A DNA stretch of 64,000 bases from Chamaecyparis obtusa (GCA_027943335.1 BSBK01002160.1:5001-69000), one strand, 5' to 3'; positions 37,329-50,207 are shown, counted from the first letter of the stretch. Notes: generated by a model from the letters alone, not told the origin. A program made the numbers and translations.

Positions 37329-40300
37329 TATTGGTTAACAGATTTGTCCCTTATCAAATTTAATTTACAGACTCTATCCCCTTTAAAAGAATGAATCTTT
37401 AGACAACAATTTGGTAAACATTCATTTGTTTCCCTCTAAATTTTGAATAATTCATAGCTTCTTCTTTGGATATTTAAAAAATCATCCCTAACTATCACGC
37501 ATGCATGCTTTTAACCGGAAAACAAATAAGGCAACATGCATTCATTTATTAATATGAAATTAATAAAGAAATTAAATGGACATATCGTAATGACCATAGA
37601 ATCACAATCTTTTTGCACATAATCATAGTTAGAAACATTTATCAATTATCAATAATCTACATGTCAATGTGTATCATTCCATATAAGCTTTAAATTAAAT
37701 CAGTATACTGGGCAGAGTTAATCATCTACAAAGAAACAACCACTCCACAAGTTTGAACACACAAATTTAAGATTATCCAATAGATCAAATATGTTTCCAC
37801 TCAAAGATAGAAATCTATTTCAAACTTATATTTCAAAACACACATCTCAAAATAAATTCTATCAAAAAGTTTATTTTAAAAATCCAAAATTGTGAACCTC
37901 TCACGTATCTATGTTTTCCATATATATATAGAACCATATAAACTATGATTAACTAAAAATATTGAGGTTCAAATCTGACCTCACATCAGGGTTTAAGTAA
38001 TTTTTATAACTGAATCCATTTTAGGATAAACATCCCAGTGTCTAGTGAAAGATTTAAAATAAAACTAAGAAGAGGGAATATACTCCTATTCTAGAGACTG
38101 TTTGTTGTTTCAGGAAGCACCATGTAATGCTTTCCACTCCTTGTAAGCACTAACGAATTCCTAGATCACCAAAATATTAGGGTTTTTGGTGTGTATGATT
38201 TGTAACTTCCATACTTCTTTCTCATATTTGAGCTTGGTAACCCTATCCACATGCATTGGAAACTGATCAACACACAGGTACAATAGGTCTTCTACTCTAG
38301 CCACTTAAGTAAATTCATCACTAGTTTGAGTTTTCTCCTTCTTTTCTCACGTGACCTCATTCTTGAAGGCTTTCAAAATAGCATCCATATTTTGTTCCAA
38401 TGTACCTTCATGTCAAACATAGGTTGCATCAATTCACCCCACATCATTGGGAAGACACTAGTTGAGGTCTTGTAATTCCTTCTCTAGTTTTTTAAACTCA
38501 ATGAGGGAAGCTTTAAGAAAAGAATTCCTCCAGTCTATATTTTTCTTTAGTGAAAAAAACCAACATTCATCCACATGATTCAAAGGTTTCTCTAACAATA
38601 ATTTAGTATCCCCATATTTTTGAACCTCTTAGATCTATAGGGAAGAAACCATCCACTTTGCCTCTTTAGTTTCCCAAACCTGAGCTTGTGTTTGTAGTTC
38701 ACCAATAAATATGGTGGCATTGTCATATATAATTTTAGAATCAAGATTAAATTTTTGTCATCCCAAAGTACTCCATCCACCCATTCATCAAAGACCTTGA
38801 CTAGGTTTTTCCCCCTCGGAATTTGACTGAGTAGTTTCTAGCTAGCAGGAGAAGTAGGACCTATTGACTTTGGAGCTTGGGCAAGCAGTCTTTGGCATGG
38901 ACTACTGAAAGCATCAATGTACTCATCCATCTATCTTATGGTTTGTTTCATTTCTCTCTTATCCTTACTATATTTATAAGATCTAGAAAACATTCATTTG
39001 GCTAAGACCTCGAAGTGGTGGTTATTTTCTTCTCTATCAACAACACCCAAGTCTACCTTTTCTATATTGTAATCCTTGGATGTGGGGATCTGAACCTCCT
39101 CTTTTTTTGGTCTGGCCACTTCAGCCACCCAAATACCCATCTTGGAGTTGATGTCAACTCTAGAAGTATTTTTTAGCTTCTTGGGCTTGGGGGTCTTGGT
39201 AGTATACTTACTAACCATATCTCATATAGGGATAGAGGCTGGCACTATATTGCTCTTCTTTCTCATATAAGTCATTAGCCATTGGGGATTAGTGTATGTT
39301 ATAGATTTAGTGGTACTTGACTTGTCAGAAATTGGGTTGACCATCAAAGATGAATTATCCAAGTCCAATAAATTATCCTTTAATTGATCTGGGTCTATTG
39401 ATGGTGGGCTAGTACACCATTCCCCTTTCCCCTAATCTTCTTCTTCTTCTAAATCTAAGTCCACTATTGTATCAATGCTTTTCTCTTGCTTCCTTCTAGT
39501 TATTTTCCTTGATTTGGTTACACATACAATGGAACATACAACTGTAGAACCCATGGGTTACTTATTAGTGATAGACCACTTGGTGCTAGACCTACTTTTA
39601 CTTATATCACAAGTTTGAATATCATCATCAAAAATCATGGATGGAGAAGGGGATTTAGGAGTCTCTTCAAACACTGTGACATGGGAATCTTGGACTTGTG
39701 TATTTTTCTTCTCCCTAAGCCAGTTCTCATTTCTCTTCATTATGCTAAGATTTCTCATTTGTATGACAGATTTTTCCATTTCAATACAGTTCACTTTAGA
39801 TGGAGGTTGTTTGTTTCTCTTTGAAATTTGGGTCAATCACATCTGTATCATTATCTTGAACTCCTTAAATGTCCATTTTCAACCCCATGTCTACAATCTA
39901 TTGCAATCCAAGTCTACTCCAATGTATTTTCCTAACTTTGATTTCATCAAGATAATCTTCTCATAAATTCTCAAGATGAGGCAAGGGTAAGAATTGATCA
40001 CCTAGTTTTAAATGTTATCTAGTGAAACCCTTGTTTTCAAAACTCTTCCTGAGTTTATAATACTTAAAATCAAATCTCTTCAGATCATATCCTATGCTCA
40101 ACACATTAGAGAATGTTCTAAATAAACAAATTCCCAATTCAAGGGGAAAAAGGTTCTCCCACTCTTCGTCTAGAAAATATTTCTTGATAGCTTGTGTCAA
40201 TTGTCTACACAACTCATCCAACACAAATAATTCCAAGGCATACCTAGGTAAATCTACTAACTCGCCTTCATAACCTCCCACTCAGATATATGTAAAATGG

Positions 40301-42217
40301 GGGTATTGATTATAATAGCTACCATAGACACTCACCAACTATTTTTTTTCATATGTCATCCTATTGGACAACATGTATATTATTTCAAAGAATAACCTAC
40401 TAGTAAAGACAACATTCATCCTTCTATAGCCTTCTACTACTCTTTCCCTTTGCAAGAGAGGGTAATATTCATATATTTTAACATCCTCATACCATGCTTC
40501 ATGGGGAATTCCCACCCACTCTCTGGTATAGGACATGCATTACATGAAGTATGATGCCATATAGAAATCCTTGTTACTTAGGTGTGCTACTTTTAGTTGG
40601 TCTTGCATGGATTCAGCTATTACTTCTCCCCGGTCTATATACTGAGTTCCCTCTAGGATAATCTTTACAAATAAGTAAATCCACTCTGTGAAGAGGTATT
40701 CCTAAGAGGCTCCTTTTCCCCTATGTAATAACACCACCAAATATCTCACATGAGGTTTCATGTGCTCCCAAGTGAGAGGTTTGGGAAACCTGGAACCACC
40801 TTTTTGAAACTTGAGCAACCAACTTCTAGCTATCACGCTTTTGTCTTTTTTGCACACTCATTGAACTTAGTAATAGAAAGGGAAGGAGTAAAATTAGAAC
40901 AAGTCTTTCTCCCAGGTATATTGAAAACATATGCAATGGTTTACCTATTTATTGATAACAGGATTTCCCCATCATCCTTTAAAATGCACTGGTGTCTAAC
41001 ATCATACCTATTAATACATTCTCTAATGAATTCTAGATATAAAATGGCAGGATAAAATTCAATAGTTTCAACCAGGCCACTCTCTGCAATTTCTTTCTTA
41101 AAGGGTTCTTATGCCCGATTTATCAATCTTTCTATAAAATTCTCTAGGTCAAACTACATGAGGGTTGTATATCCTAATATAGGGGTTTCATAGACTAAGC
41201 TATTTGAATTATCAAAAATATGAAAAGGAGACTTCATTGTCACAATTTTCTTTTAGCTCAACTGGGAGATAGAATTTCTTAAAACATCACAATTACTACA
41301 AATTATCGATAGGAGAAAGTTTCTAAAACTTAACTTACAAGATGAAAGCACCTCCAATCTCTGTGCATGCAAAACCAACTTTACCTCTACCACCTCACCT
41401 TGAATTAGCAACTGTAATTAATTTTAATTCATCTTTGTCATTTTAAATACTCATTGTGCATGAAATCTTGAGAATTAATTACACTATCTTTGAACTTGTG
41501 TTGACTGATTATTATGTGAAATCTTTGCAACATAAAAATTTAATACCCATCATGTCAAAATGTAACTTACCTTCTAATTATTAGATCTTCTCCTACCATT
41601 TAATCAATTTTTAATTACTCCGAAGTCATGAGAATATTCCTCTTAAATAGCAGATGCCTTTATAAAATCCTTGTAAAAATCACCCCATTCCAAAGATTAT
41701 GTACCACCTCGTACCAAATGAACTCACTTGAACCTTTTAAAAATTAGTTTATCCAAGTTCATACTTTCCTCCAATAAATATGTACATTTCGAAATACAAA
41801 AACAACAAAGATCATGCCAACATGGGTTGATGTGACCAGTTGGTGGGGCAAAAAGTATTTAAAATTTGAACCTTACTAAACTAGAGTGAACCTTAATGAA
41901 GATGGTTCAATTTGGTTCATCCTGGCTCAAAGGAGTTCACTGAGATCAAAGGGGTTCAAAAACTTATATTGCAGACTTGACAATTTTGAGAGGATGACAA
42001 GCACTAAGTGAGGGGTTGACACATATGAAATCTATGAACTCTAGAAAGCACTAAGAACCTAGTTTTCAAAGGAATGAATTGTAATGAACCCCTTTGCAGT
42101 GGTTTGAACCATGAAGAAATCCTAAGAGAAAAATATTTCTTTGAGGACTTAGTGATTAAAATTTCAAAAGGTGTACATGAGGAGATCAACAAAGGGGGGA
42201 TGCAAAAGATGACAAAA
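37329..42217 (-). repeat. GYP-C 5' LTR (complete, 4,889 bp)
   Basis: Uninterrupted copy of the GYP-C LTR. On the plus strand it begins TATTGG (TGTTGG in the other copy) and ends GACAAAA where the other has GACAACA. By eye about 84% identical to the 3' LTR in a sampled 180 bp. It contains the LTR-borne ORF (38592-41237). The 42217-41240 part is non-coding; the 38590-37329 part is non-coding apart from short fragments. Confidence 0.9.
38592..41237 (-). pseudogene. LTR-borne accessory ORF, copy 2
   Basis: The ATG at 41237 corresponds to 22138 in the other LTR. The N-terminal part has 'FIRECINRYDVRHQCILKDD' and 'GEILLSINR'. Next come 'YTREWVGIPHEAWYEDVKIY' (40339-40536) and 'LYALELFV'-like helices with 'LTQAIKKYFLDEEWENLFPL' (40015-40281). 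After a frameshift there is a charged middle (39558-39836), a K/E/V-rich part (38994-39218) and a helical tail near 38592-38780. About 880 codons including stops. The two LTR copies share start, order and frame for long stretches, so the ORF was part of the LTR when the element inserted. No known enzymatic motif. Confidence 0.6.
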
Positions 42218-42628
42218 TTTAGCATAAAAAAGATTCTATCACTTAGTTCATGATTAGTGTATTGTAGTCCATATTTTTTTCATAAGGTAGTGAGCCTTCC
42301 TTTGGGATGTATCCTTTGTTGCATTTGAGTAGTGATCTCTAGGAAGTGTGTCTAAATGCATGTGCATTACCTTGGTATTACTCTTAACTGGGTACAATTC
42401 TTTTAATGGAGTACAGCATCTTGTGGGTTTGATCCCCACCATGGTTTTTCCCCTAGAAGGGTTTTCACATCAAAAATCTTGATGTTACGTGTTGATTAAT
42501 GTCTTTTGATCTTGCATTATTTAGATTTGAGATTTATGGTTAAAATTTTATTGAGGTTTTAAGGTTTGAGAAACAACTCATTCATTCCCCCCCTCCTCTT
42601 AGTTGTGTGTGCTACCTATTTTCTAACA
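42218..42628 (+). repeat. COP-A 5' LTR, right part
   Basis: Ends TTTTCTAACA directly before the COP-A primer binding site. It holds the usual end-of-LTR features of plant Copia elements, including the run GTGGGTTTGATCCCC near 42424 and a C-rich tract near 42590. The left part of this LTR is at 4870-5815, on the other side of GYP-C. Confidence 0.65.
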
Positions 42629-42630
42629 AT

Positions 42631-42642
42631 TGGTATCAGATC
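42631..42642 (+). promoter_or_regulatory. COP-A primer binding site (initiator tRNA-Met type)
   Basis: TGGTATCAGATC two bases after the LTR end. It differs from the standard TGGTATCAGAGC by one base. Confidence 0.85.
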
Positions 42643-42697
42643 CAAGTCATCTTTTGGGATCTTGATCACTTGAGGAGATCTAGGATGGTAGCCTTTA

Positions 42698-43501
42698 TGA
42701 TGTAGTCAAGACTGGAGAAGTCTCCAAAGGAGATATCTAATCTTGTAACTAGAGATAACACAACAGAAATAAAAAGAAACATAGCTATATAAATAAAATA
42801 TAACAAATTTTATTATCATCAACAAAATTTACATCAAATTGGCTTCAAACATGATGGGTTGTAAGCCCTTCCCACTTACATCCCAATACCAAGAAACTAG
42901 TCTCAGATCCTATTTCTAATCTTCCAAATCTCAAAGCTATCCTCTCTCAGCTCTCTACTACTCAGGTACTCTTCCCACAACCCCCTAAACAAGAACTACT
43001 AACCAAATTATAAACAAGATCACCAACCACAAGTCATCTTATCTGATCATCAATCCCAAGATAAATAAAATGGTTTACAAATATATATAGGTTAGGACCC
43101 AAAATGTGAAACAATGATCATCATAATAAGAACATAAGGATGCATGATCATAGATGTAGGTCCACATGAGTTCCAAAAATCATGATCCATGACTGCACAC
43201 ATTAAAATCCAACGGTCACCAACTGCACAATAAATCTCTTAGATCAGTTCATTAAAGAAATGAACATGTTATCTACAACCACTAGATGATCCCAAACTCG
43301 AATTGCCACAAACCAACAGAGATGTGATTATAGGAAACTATTCCTAGATAGGTATTAAACATCACAATATGATCACACATCCCAACTCCAATATAGGATT
43401 GAAATTTGGCTCGATCACTCATACTATAAAAAAGAAAAAAATATAAAACATCCTTTTGGTTGATGCAAGATTTCCAACTACCCTAGGATTATATTGGATC
43501 A
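42698..43501. mobile_element. Short solo-LTR-like insertion X1
   Basis: 804 bp beginning TGATGTAGTCAAG and ending TTGGATCA, with perfect 5-bp duplication CTTTA at 42693-42697 and 43502-43506. No coding capacity of note. A CTATATATA box on the minus strand near 43084 suggests that the LTR reads on the minus strand. It sits in the COP-A leader. It shares its first 13 bases, with one change, with X2. Confidence 0.7.
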
Positions 43502-43506
43502 CTTTA

Positions 43507-44036
43507 AGAAGGAGAGTATGAGATTTTAAGGAACTAACTATTCCATATGAAAGGGTTAGATGATTACACTCCTCAGATGCATCAGAGAAGATTATTGGAA
43601 GATCACTAAGAACTCGCACATTCCTCCTACAAATCTTTCTACTGCTACTTCAGATGAGAAGAACTAATTTGAGTACAATATTAGAGAAAAATAAGTTTTG
43701 TTGAGTGCCTTGTCTGATATAGAATATAAAAATGTCATGGAATTAGAAACTTCACATCAAATATAGATAAAATAAGAATTTTTGCATGAAGAAGATGCGG
43801 AGTTTGAAAGAGAAGTATGAGGCATTAAAGATGAGAGAGGATAAAAATATGAGTTCTCACATTCTAATGGTGAATGATCTTGTTTGTGGAATCACATGCA
43901 TTGGTGGAACATTAGAGGAGGATGAAATTTTTTCTAAGATACTTAGATCCTTTCTTCATTCTTACAAACACAAGGTTGCTTCTATTGAAGAGATTAGGAC
44001 TATGGTACTATTAATAAGAGACACATTGGTTGGTAA
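43507..44036 (+). pseudogene. COP-A gag, N-terminal part
   Basis: Copia gag (UBN2-like) translation: 'VLLSALSDIEYKNVMELETS' near 43695-43755, 'SLKEKYEALKMREDKNMSSH' (43800 on) and 'LEEDEIFSKILRSFLHSYKH'. It ends at 'LVGK', where X2 is inserted; COP-B gag reads 'LVGKLIAFELSNY' at the same point. Stops and frameshifts are present. Confidence 0.75.
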
Positions 44037-44042
44037 GTTTAT

Positions 44043-44988
44043 TGATGCAGTCAAGGATGGGGGATCCAATGAAGGACAGTCCAAACCTTGCAGCCAACAT
44101 AATTACACAGTGGATTACTCAACAATGAAACACAAAGTAAATATTTAACACTAATTTTCATTAACATGCCTGACTGTAAGGCCTTCTGGGTTAGGGACAA
44201 TTACAATCAGAAAACAATTCTGCAAGATCTAATAAGATCCAATATAGACTCAACTAGTTCAGATCTGAAGACAATCAGAAGATGATGGAAACCCTAAGGC
44301 AGATCTAAACTTGATCTCACAAGCCTCCAAGAAATCTCCTTGTTTCCAAGTATGCAAACCCCTAGCTCTACTACAAATGACTATCAGATTGCAATCTGAT
44401 CTACAAGAACATCAAGAACTTTTCCACAACTTCACTCTTAAGCTTCACATCTGATATTCAGATCTACTCTATTGTCTAAGTCTGGATCTTCCCCCCCTCT
44501 CCCTCAAACATCTACCCAAGCCCTCCTTAAATACTAATCATCGGTCACAAGTTGGCAAGATGAAACCCTTAACTCCCAAAAATAAATAATTAAATGTCAT
44601 ACAAGTCAACTTACAAATGTATACAAACATTTAATTTAGTATGTTGGCCCCATAACAATGGCTACCAACAATAAATTCACCAAGTCAGCTCAACAAATCA
44701 CATAGAACTCCAGTCGGCAAGTGAGAACTACCGAGCGACAGTAAAATCACTAAGCGTGCTAGGCATCGTCAAGCACTAGTGTTGACTAAGCACCATAGGC
44801 ATGACCGAGTAACACATTCACTGAGCACCAGAGACTGCCAAGTTCCCTTAGTGACCAAGCTTCCTTCAATAACTGAGACCGTTGGTCAAGGTTGCAACCG
44901 AGTAACACCAGCCAAAATACAAACACTCCATGCAGTTTTACCGAGGACATAGAATGCCCCTACCTTAACCTTGGATGCCCCTGCATTA
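44043..44988. mobile_element. Short solo-LTR-like insertion X2
   Basis: 946 bp starting TGATGCAGTCAAGG and ending CTGCATTA (CA changed to TA), inserted between 'LVGK' and 'STFEMREFG' of COP-A gag. Flanks are GTTTAT at 44037-44042 and GTTAT at 44989-44993, an imperfect duplication with one extra T. A TATTTAAGGAGG block on the minus strand near 44525 could be a promoter. No ORF of note. Confidence 0.6.
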
Positions 44989-44993
44989 GTTAT

Positions 44994-46800
44994 CTACTTT
45001 TGAGATGAGAGAATTTGGTGATAGCCTTCCTAAAGCTTAATCTATATTTGAAGCTACTATTTCTAAGGATAAGAAAACATATCACCTTGGAGAAAGTTCA
45101 TCTAAGTATGGTTCTAGATATGCAAAGTAATTGGAAGAAATTGAGGAAGATGAGAGAAATATTGAAGAATTTGAAGTCCTACTTGCCAAGAGATTGCCTA
45201 AGGGAGCTAGTAAGTATGAAGGGAAGTTAACTTTGAAATTTTTTCCACTTAATAAAATTGGTCATTTTGGTTTTAGATCTCTTGAGAGAGTACAAAAGTA
45301 TAAGCCCAGGAAGTTTCAACCTAAATATCAAAAGAAGTATTATTTTGTTGCTAGTGAAGGTGTAACTGATGATGAGTCTGAAAAGAGTGAAGATGAGATT
45401 GTGTTTATATCTATCAAAGATGAGAACCCTAGCTTCTTAAATGAAGAAAAACCCTTGGTTATACATGTTGAATAAAAGGATGAATGGAATGGACAATAGT
45501 TGTTCACATCGCATGACTAGTGATAAGAGAAAATTTGTGCAGTTGAAAAGGTATGATGGTGGTATTTTCATATTCAATGAAAATAGTCCTTGTATGATCT
45601 GAGGTAGAGGTTCTATTACACTTGATGGTAAGAACAAAATTGATGAAATTTTATATGTTGAAGGTTTAAAACATAATATTTTGAGTTTTTTACAACTATT
45701 TGACAAAGATTATAATCTACAATTCAAGGATGGAAAGTGAAAACTCATTGGAAGTTAAAGAGTTCAGATTACATCAGGGAAAAAGATCAAAGATAATGTA
45801 TTTCATTTGAATAGTGTAGAAATTAGATGTCTGATTTCTCAAGTTGATACACTTGGTTATGGAACAAAAAAAAAATCATTTGAACTTTGATAACATTGTG
45901 AAGGTAAGCATTACTAAATCTACTTTCAAAAGAAAGACTTATTCCTCAAATGGATTGTTAGATCTAGTATATACTAATTTGTGTGGCCCTACTAGAACTA
46001 GAAGTTATTATGGAGATAGATATTTTATATTATTCATTGATGACTATTCAATAATGATGTGGGTTATATATTTGAAGGAGAAATATGAATCTTTTGACAA
46101 ATTCAATATTTTCAAAGCTATGATAGAGACTGAAATAGGTATGAAGATGAAATGTTTGAGATTTGACCGAGGTAGATAATTTGCATCTAGTGAATTTAAT
46201 GCATTTTGTGAAGAGCATGGGATAAAGGGGAAAATGTCAGCACTATGGAGCCCACAACATAATAGAATTTAAAAGAGGATAAATAGAACTATCATAGATA
46301 CTAAAAGGACAATGATGATTGAATGCAATGCACCACAAGTATATTGGAGAGAAACAATTAGCACTACAGTCTACACCTTGAATCGAGTTCAAATCAAGCA
46401 AGGCAAGATCCCTTATGACCTATGGTATGGTCATTTTTCCCACAGTGAAATATTTTAAAATTTTTGAAAGAAAACACAAAATCAAAAGAGATAAAGATTT
46501 AGGGAAATTTTATCCTATATGTGACAAAAGTATCTTTCTGGGTTATTGTACAAAGAGAAAATAATACAAGTGTTACAATAATAGGTTGAGAAATATAATT
46601 GAAAGTGCTAATGTTAAAGTGGATGAAAGCTATCAAAGACAAGATAGATCTTACAAATATGAATCAAATGGTGAGGAAGAAAATCAGGGAATGCAAGTGC
46701 AGAATCAGAATAGTTCAGTAGATCAATATGAAGAAGTTGTAAATGTGGAAGAAGTGGAGACATGAGAGTTAGCTACAAATGAAAATATGAAGACTCCAAG
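44994..46800 (+). pseudogene. COP-A gag C-terminus, protease, integrase
   Basis: Gag resumes as 'STFEMREFGDSLPKAESIF'; the zinc knuckle near 45240 is degraded ('FFPLNKIGHFGFRSL', Cys lost). An acidic linker (45355-45470) follows. Protease is near 45500 with 'DNSCSHRMTSDKRKF' instead of DSGCSHHM. Integrase at 45900-46260 has 'DLVYTNLCGPTRTRSYYGD', 'FILFIDDYSIMMWV' and 'CLRFDRG'. The first catalytic Asp of 'HTDLCG' reads Asn. The frame continues to 'NENMKTPR' at 46800, where TRG is inserted. Several stops. Confidence 0.8.
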
Positions 46801-46805
46801 GTATG

Positions 46806-48362
46806 TGTAATATATTAAATGATGTGTTTGTAAAATATGTGTAGAGATATAGGATTGGGGAAGATAAGATCCTCTTCAATACCCCAAATTCCCAAAGGAA
46901 AGATCCAAATTGATTAACCAAAAGGAAATGGTCAATGCATAAATGAATCAATCGATGAAGAATATGAAGAAAGGAGAAAATATTATATTCTATTATGAAA
47001 AGGAAGTATTGAAATCCTAATTGAATTTTAAGACAAATACTAACCTCAAAATATGACAGATCTGGAAAATGCTATTTTCTAGTGTTTCTACTCAGTTTTG
47101 GGAATTTCTGCAACCGAATTTGCCTTGGAAACATAGAGACAGAGAAAACACAAAAACCTTCTTCTTTTATGAGAAAGGTCGACCTTGACCCAAATGCGGG
47201 GGTACAATCTTTCCCTAGGGCACAATCTTACCCCTTTACGTCAACCTTGACCTACGTTGCTCCGACGAAAATTATGTTTGCGGATCCTGAAAGTCTGTTG
47301 AAAAGGGTACTCAAATCCGCACTATAATTCATTGTTCCGCACTTATTCCTACTAGAAAAATGGTTTTTTTTGTTGGGGGGGAGGGTTTTTCCTTGTTCAA
47401 ACCCCAATTTAGGAATTAACCTTGAAATTGAATTGAAATTGCAGTAATAAACAAAGTAAATGAAACAATTCACCTTGCCTATGTTGAAACCCTTGTGCAG
47501 GATTTGAATCCTTGAATCCACAAGTATGGATGCTCCAAATGAATGTAGAATTGGATGTAGGATGTCTCAAATCAATTATCTTTGGATCTTCAACACCAAT
47601 CTTGAATGGATCTTGGAATACGAAGAAGCTTGAATGAATGTGGATGGAAAAATCTTCAACAAGAGGGCTCCATAGAGATTGAATCCTTCAATGGCTGCCA
47701 ATGGATCTCCTTCATGAATTGGATCTTGAATGCTTGAATTCTTGAAGATGAATGAATGCTTGAATTCTTTACTTCTCCTTCTTTCTTTCTTTCTTGATTT
47801 TTTGATTTTGCTTGAAAAGATGGAGTGCTTGATTGCCAAAGAGAGATGATAGATGGATTGAAATGAGAGAGGAAGGCTTCCTTTTATACTAGTCTAGGGC
47901 ACAACATTCTAGAGAGGCCTACATAGGAGAATTAAATTCCCATTTAAGCCTTAACCCCTATAAATGGACCTAAATTCAATATAATTTAAGAGGTTACCAA
48001 TCTAAAGCCCGAAACAGTCGACCCAGAAGCGAGAAATAAATCTTTCCAAAACCTGACATCTAGAAACTTTAAAATCTTGAATTTTGGACCCTGGGTCAAG
48101 GTCAAGGTCAACCTTAACCTAGGTCAGGTTCAAGGTTGACCTTGACCTAGAAGGTCGACCTTGACTCTGAGGTCAAGAATCTTAGGGTTTTAGGTCAGGA
48201 TGCCAAAATAATGCAGAAAAGAAGTGGAAAATGGGGTAGAGTAGGGGAAAAAGCTAGATCCAAGTCAAAGACCCATTCAAGGTGTTCAACATGACCCCAA
48301 ACCACTTACTCAAAGGGCTAAACCAAACCTAAATGGAAGTTCTTCCATTTTCTGATGATACA
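46806..48362 (-). repeat. TRG 3' LTR
   Basis: 1,557 bp, starting TGTAATATAT and ending GATGATACA. It is longer than the other copy because of a duplicated TACAATCTT(A/T)CCC segment near 47205-47235 and an expansion of GGTCAAGGT/ACCTTGACC words near 48090-48180. Confidence 0.95.
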
Positions 48363-49537
48363 TTTAGCCCCACTTTAGCAAGAGTATGGACTCGATGCAA
48401 AATCTTAGTAAAGGAGATCGTAAAGAAAAAAAAACAATCTTATTGAAATTAAAGGGATGAAGGAATCCTTAAACACCCAGGGACTCAATTCTTCATCAAC
48501 TCCAAGATTACAATAAGAGATACATCTCTAGAAAAAGAGAGAAGAGGGTGTGATTATCTTTCCCAATGAGAACTTATGTCCCATTGTGAACCACACAAGG
48601 AAACAATGCAACTAGAAAGATGAAGTTGAACCTCCTAGTGAATGTGGCTACTCACTAGTCAACTCATCAAGGATTCACTCCTAGGAATATTCTATTCCAA
48701 AAGAGCAAAGCCAAAACAAAAGAGATCTAGTCTTAAGGAAACCTCTGACCTTAAGGGATCCAAACCTTGAAAATTGAAACTGGAGGGATCAAGAAATCCT
48801 ATAAGATAAAAATTAATGCTTTAAGGATTAGTCACTAATCCATAAAGGGAGAAAAGAGCCTTGAAAAATATATATATTAAAAGTGCATATGTGCAAAAAG
48901 TGAGAAGAGCGTATGCCTCCATGTTAAAGTCATTTCTAACACTTTAACAGGAGCAATGGCTTGAACGGAAACATAAACAACTCCATTGATTACATTTCCA
49001 CTATAAGATTCACCTAATCAAAGACAAATCAAGGGAAATACCACATAAACATACAAAGAACACAGAAGGGATCTACCTACCGTGGGGTCGGTATGATCAT
49101 AAGATACTATTTATATATGATATTATTGCAAATGAATTGACATCAGTCCCCAAAGAAAGTAGAACTGCAATCATAATGGAGAAAGAAAACATAAGAGTTA
49201 TGAAGAAGAGTTACCAAAAAGATTCAGTGCTACCAAGTCACAAATCCAAGTGGACTACACAAGGAAAACATTTATGAACTATAGCACAGGTGCAACATAA
49301 CATGAAAACAACATATAGAAGAGAAAAGATACATATAGAGGAATAGTACAACAGGTTCGATTCCTTTATCACCTTGCATCAACAAAGTAACAAGGGTCAT
49401 ATAAAATAATCTAACAAACATTTAGCAAACATATTACGGGAGAAACACAATATAATAGGAAAAAACACAAAAAGCTACCATGAAGGACAAGCCAATCAAG
49501 CATGTCACCTACTCTCCCCATCTCGTTCTATATCATT
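48363..49537 (-). other. TRG 3' non-coding region
   Basis: Sequence between the last coding trace and the 3' LTR. The minus strand next to the LTR reads AAAGTGGGGCTAAA, a candidate polypurine tract. The rest is A-rich on the plus strand with no ORF of note; this is where pol would be in an autonomous relative. Confidence 0.6.
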
Positions 49538-50145
49538 TCAAGAAGGTGGGAAACTTGCAACAGGGACTATATCCAATATAGTAGGAATAATAGCCAATTC
49601 CAAACAAGGATCCTCTTGAGAATCATAATGTTCAATACTAGGTGTAATTATCAATTGTGTTGAAAGCATATTTGGTAAATCAGTATCAATGTCAATAGTC
49701 TCATATTCATCGTTAGCATCATTAGTATCATCAAGAGTATCTTCTTCATCAAGATTAATCAAAATAGAATCTAAGATACGAATAGAATCATCATAATCAT
49801 TCATCTTAACATCATTATTAACATTAACTTCTTCTAACATATTAGGCATAGGCTGGTCAAAAGAAGGTAAAGAACTTTGAAGAACAGCGACATGGGCCTT
49901 AGCTTGAGCTCGACGCTTCTTACACATTCATTAGTAGATAGGTTACATTTTGTCTTGTTTGAAATATGTTGAGAACTAGCAGGGACAACCATAGGTTCCT
50001 TCATAGGTTCTATAGGAGGATCGTTAGGATTCTCAGTAGGCTGAAAAGAAACACTAGGAGCTTGATTAAAAGAACTAGAAGCCATGGATAAAGGAGGTAT
50101 AGAAGGTGTAGGAAGAAGACCACAGTTAAGATCCATCTGAGGCAT
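49538..50145 (-). pseudogene. TRG acidic C-terminal reading frame
   Basis: Two overlapping minus-strand ORFs (49834-50145 and 49538-49927) join by a one-base shift near 49925. The first is rich in P, S and N ('MPQMDLNCGLLPTPSIPPL'); the second is strongly acidic ('LDEEDTLDDTNDANDEYET'). I recognise no domain. Position suggests the remains of the linker between protease and the lost pol. Confidence 0.45.
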
Positions 50146-50207
50146 GCTTAACTCAAGAATCTTGTGATATTTATAGGCTTGTTATGAGAAAAAAAAAGGT
50201 TATTAGG

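Larger units (their letters stand above)
5816..42217 (-). mobile_element. GYP-C: Tat/Ogre-like Ty3/gypsy element with 4.9-kb LTRs, nested
   Basis: Two direct copies of 4.89 kb flank gag, protease, an RNase H-like domain, RT, RNase H and integrase, all on the minus strand. The 3' LTR (5816-23118) is interrupted by COP-B and a solo LTR. Without them and their duplications it is 4,891 bp, against 4,889 bp for the 5' LTR (37329-42217). Homology of the two LTRs stops at the same base on the high side (23118 and 42217). The primer binding site resembles a tRNA-Arg 3' end, as reported for Ogre-type elements. Native length would be about 16 kb. Flanking bases ATTGG and TTTAG do not form a clean duplication. 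Confidence 0.85.
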
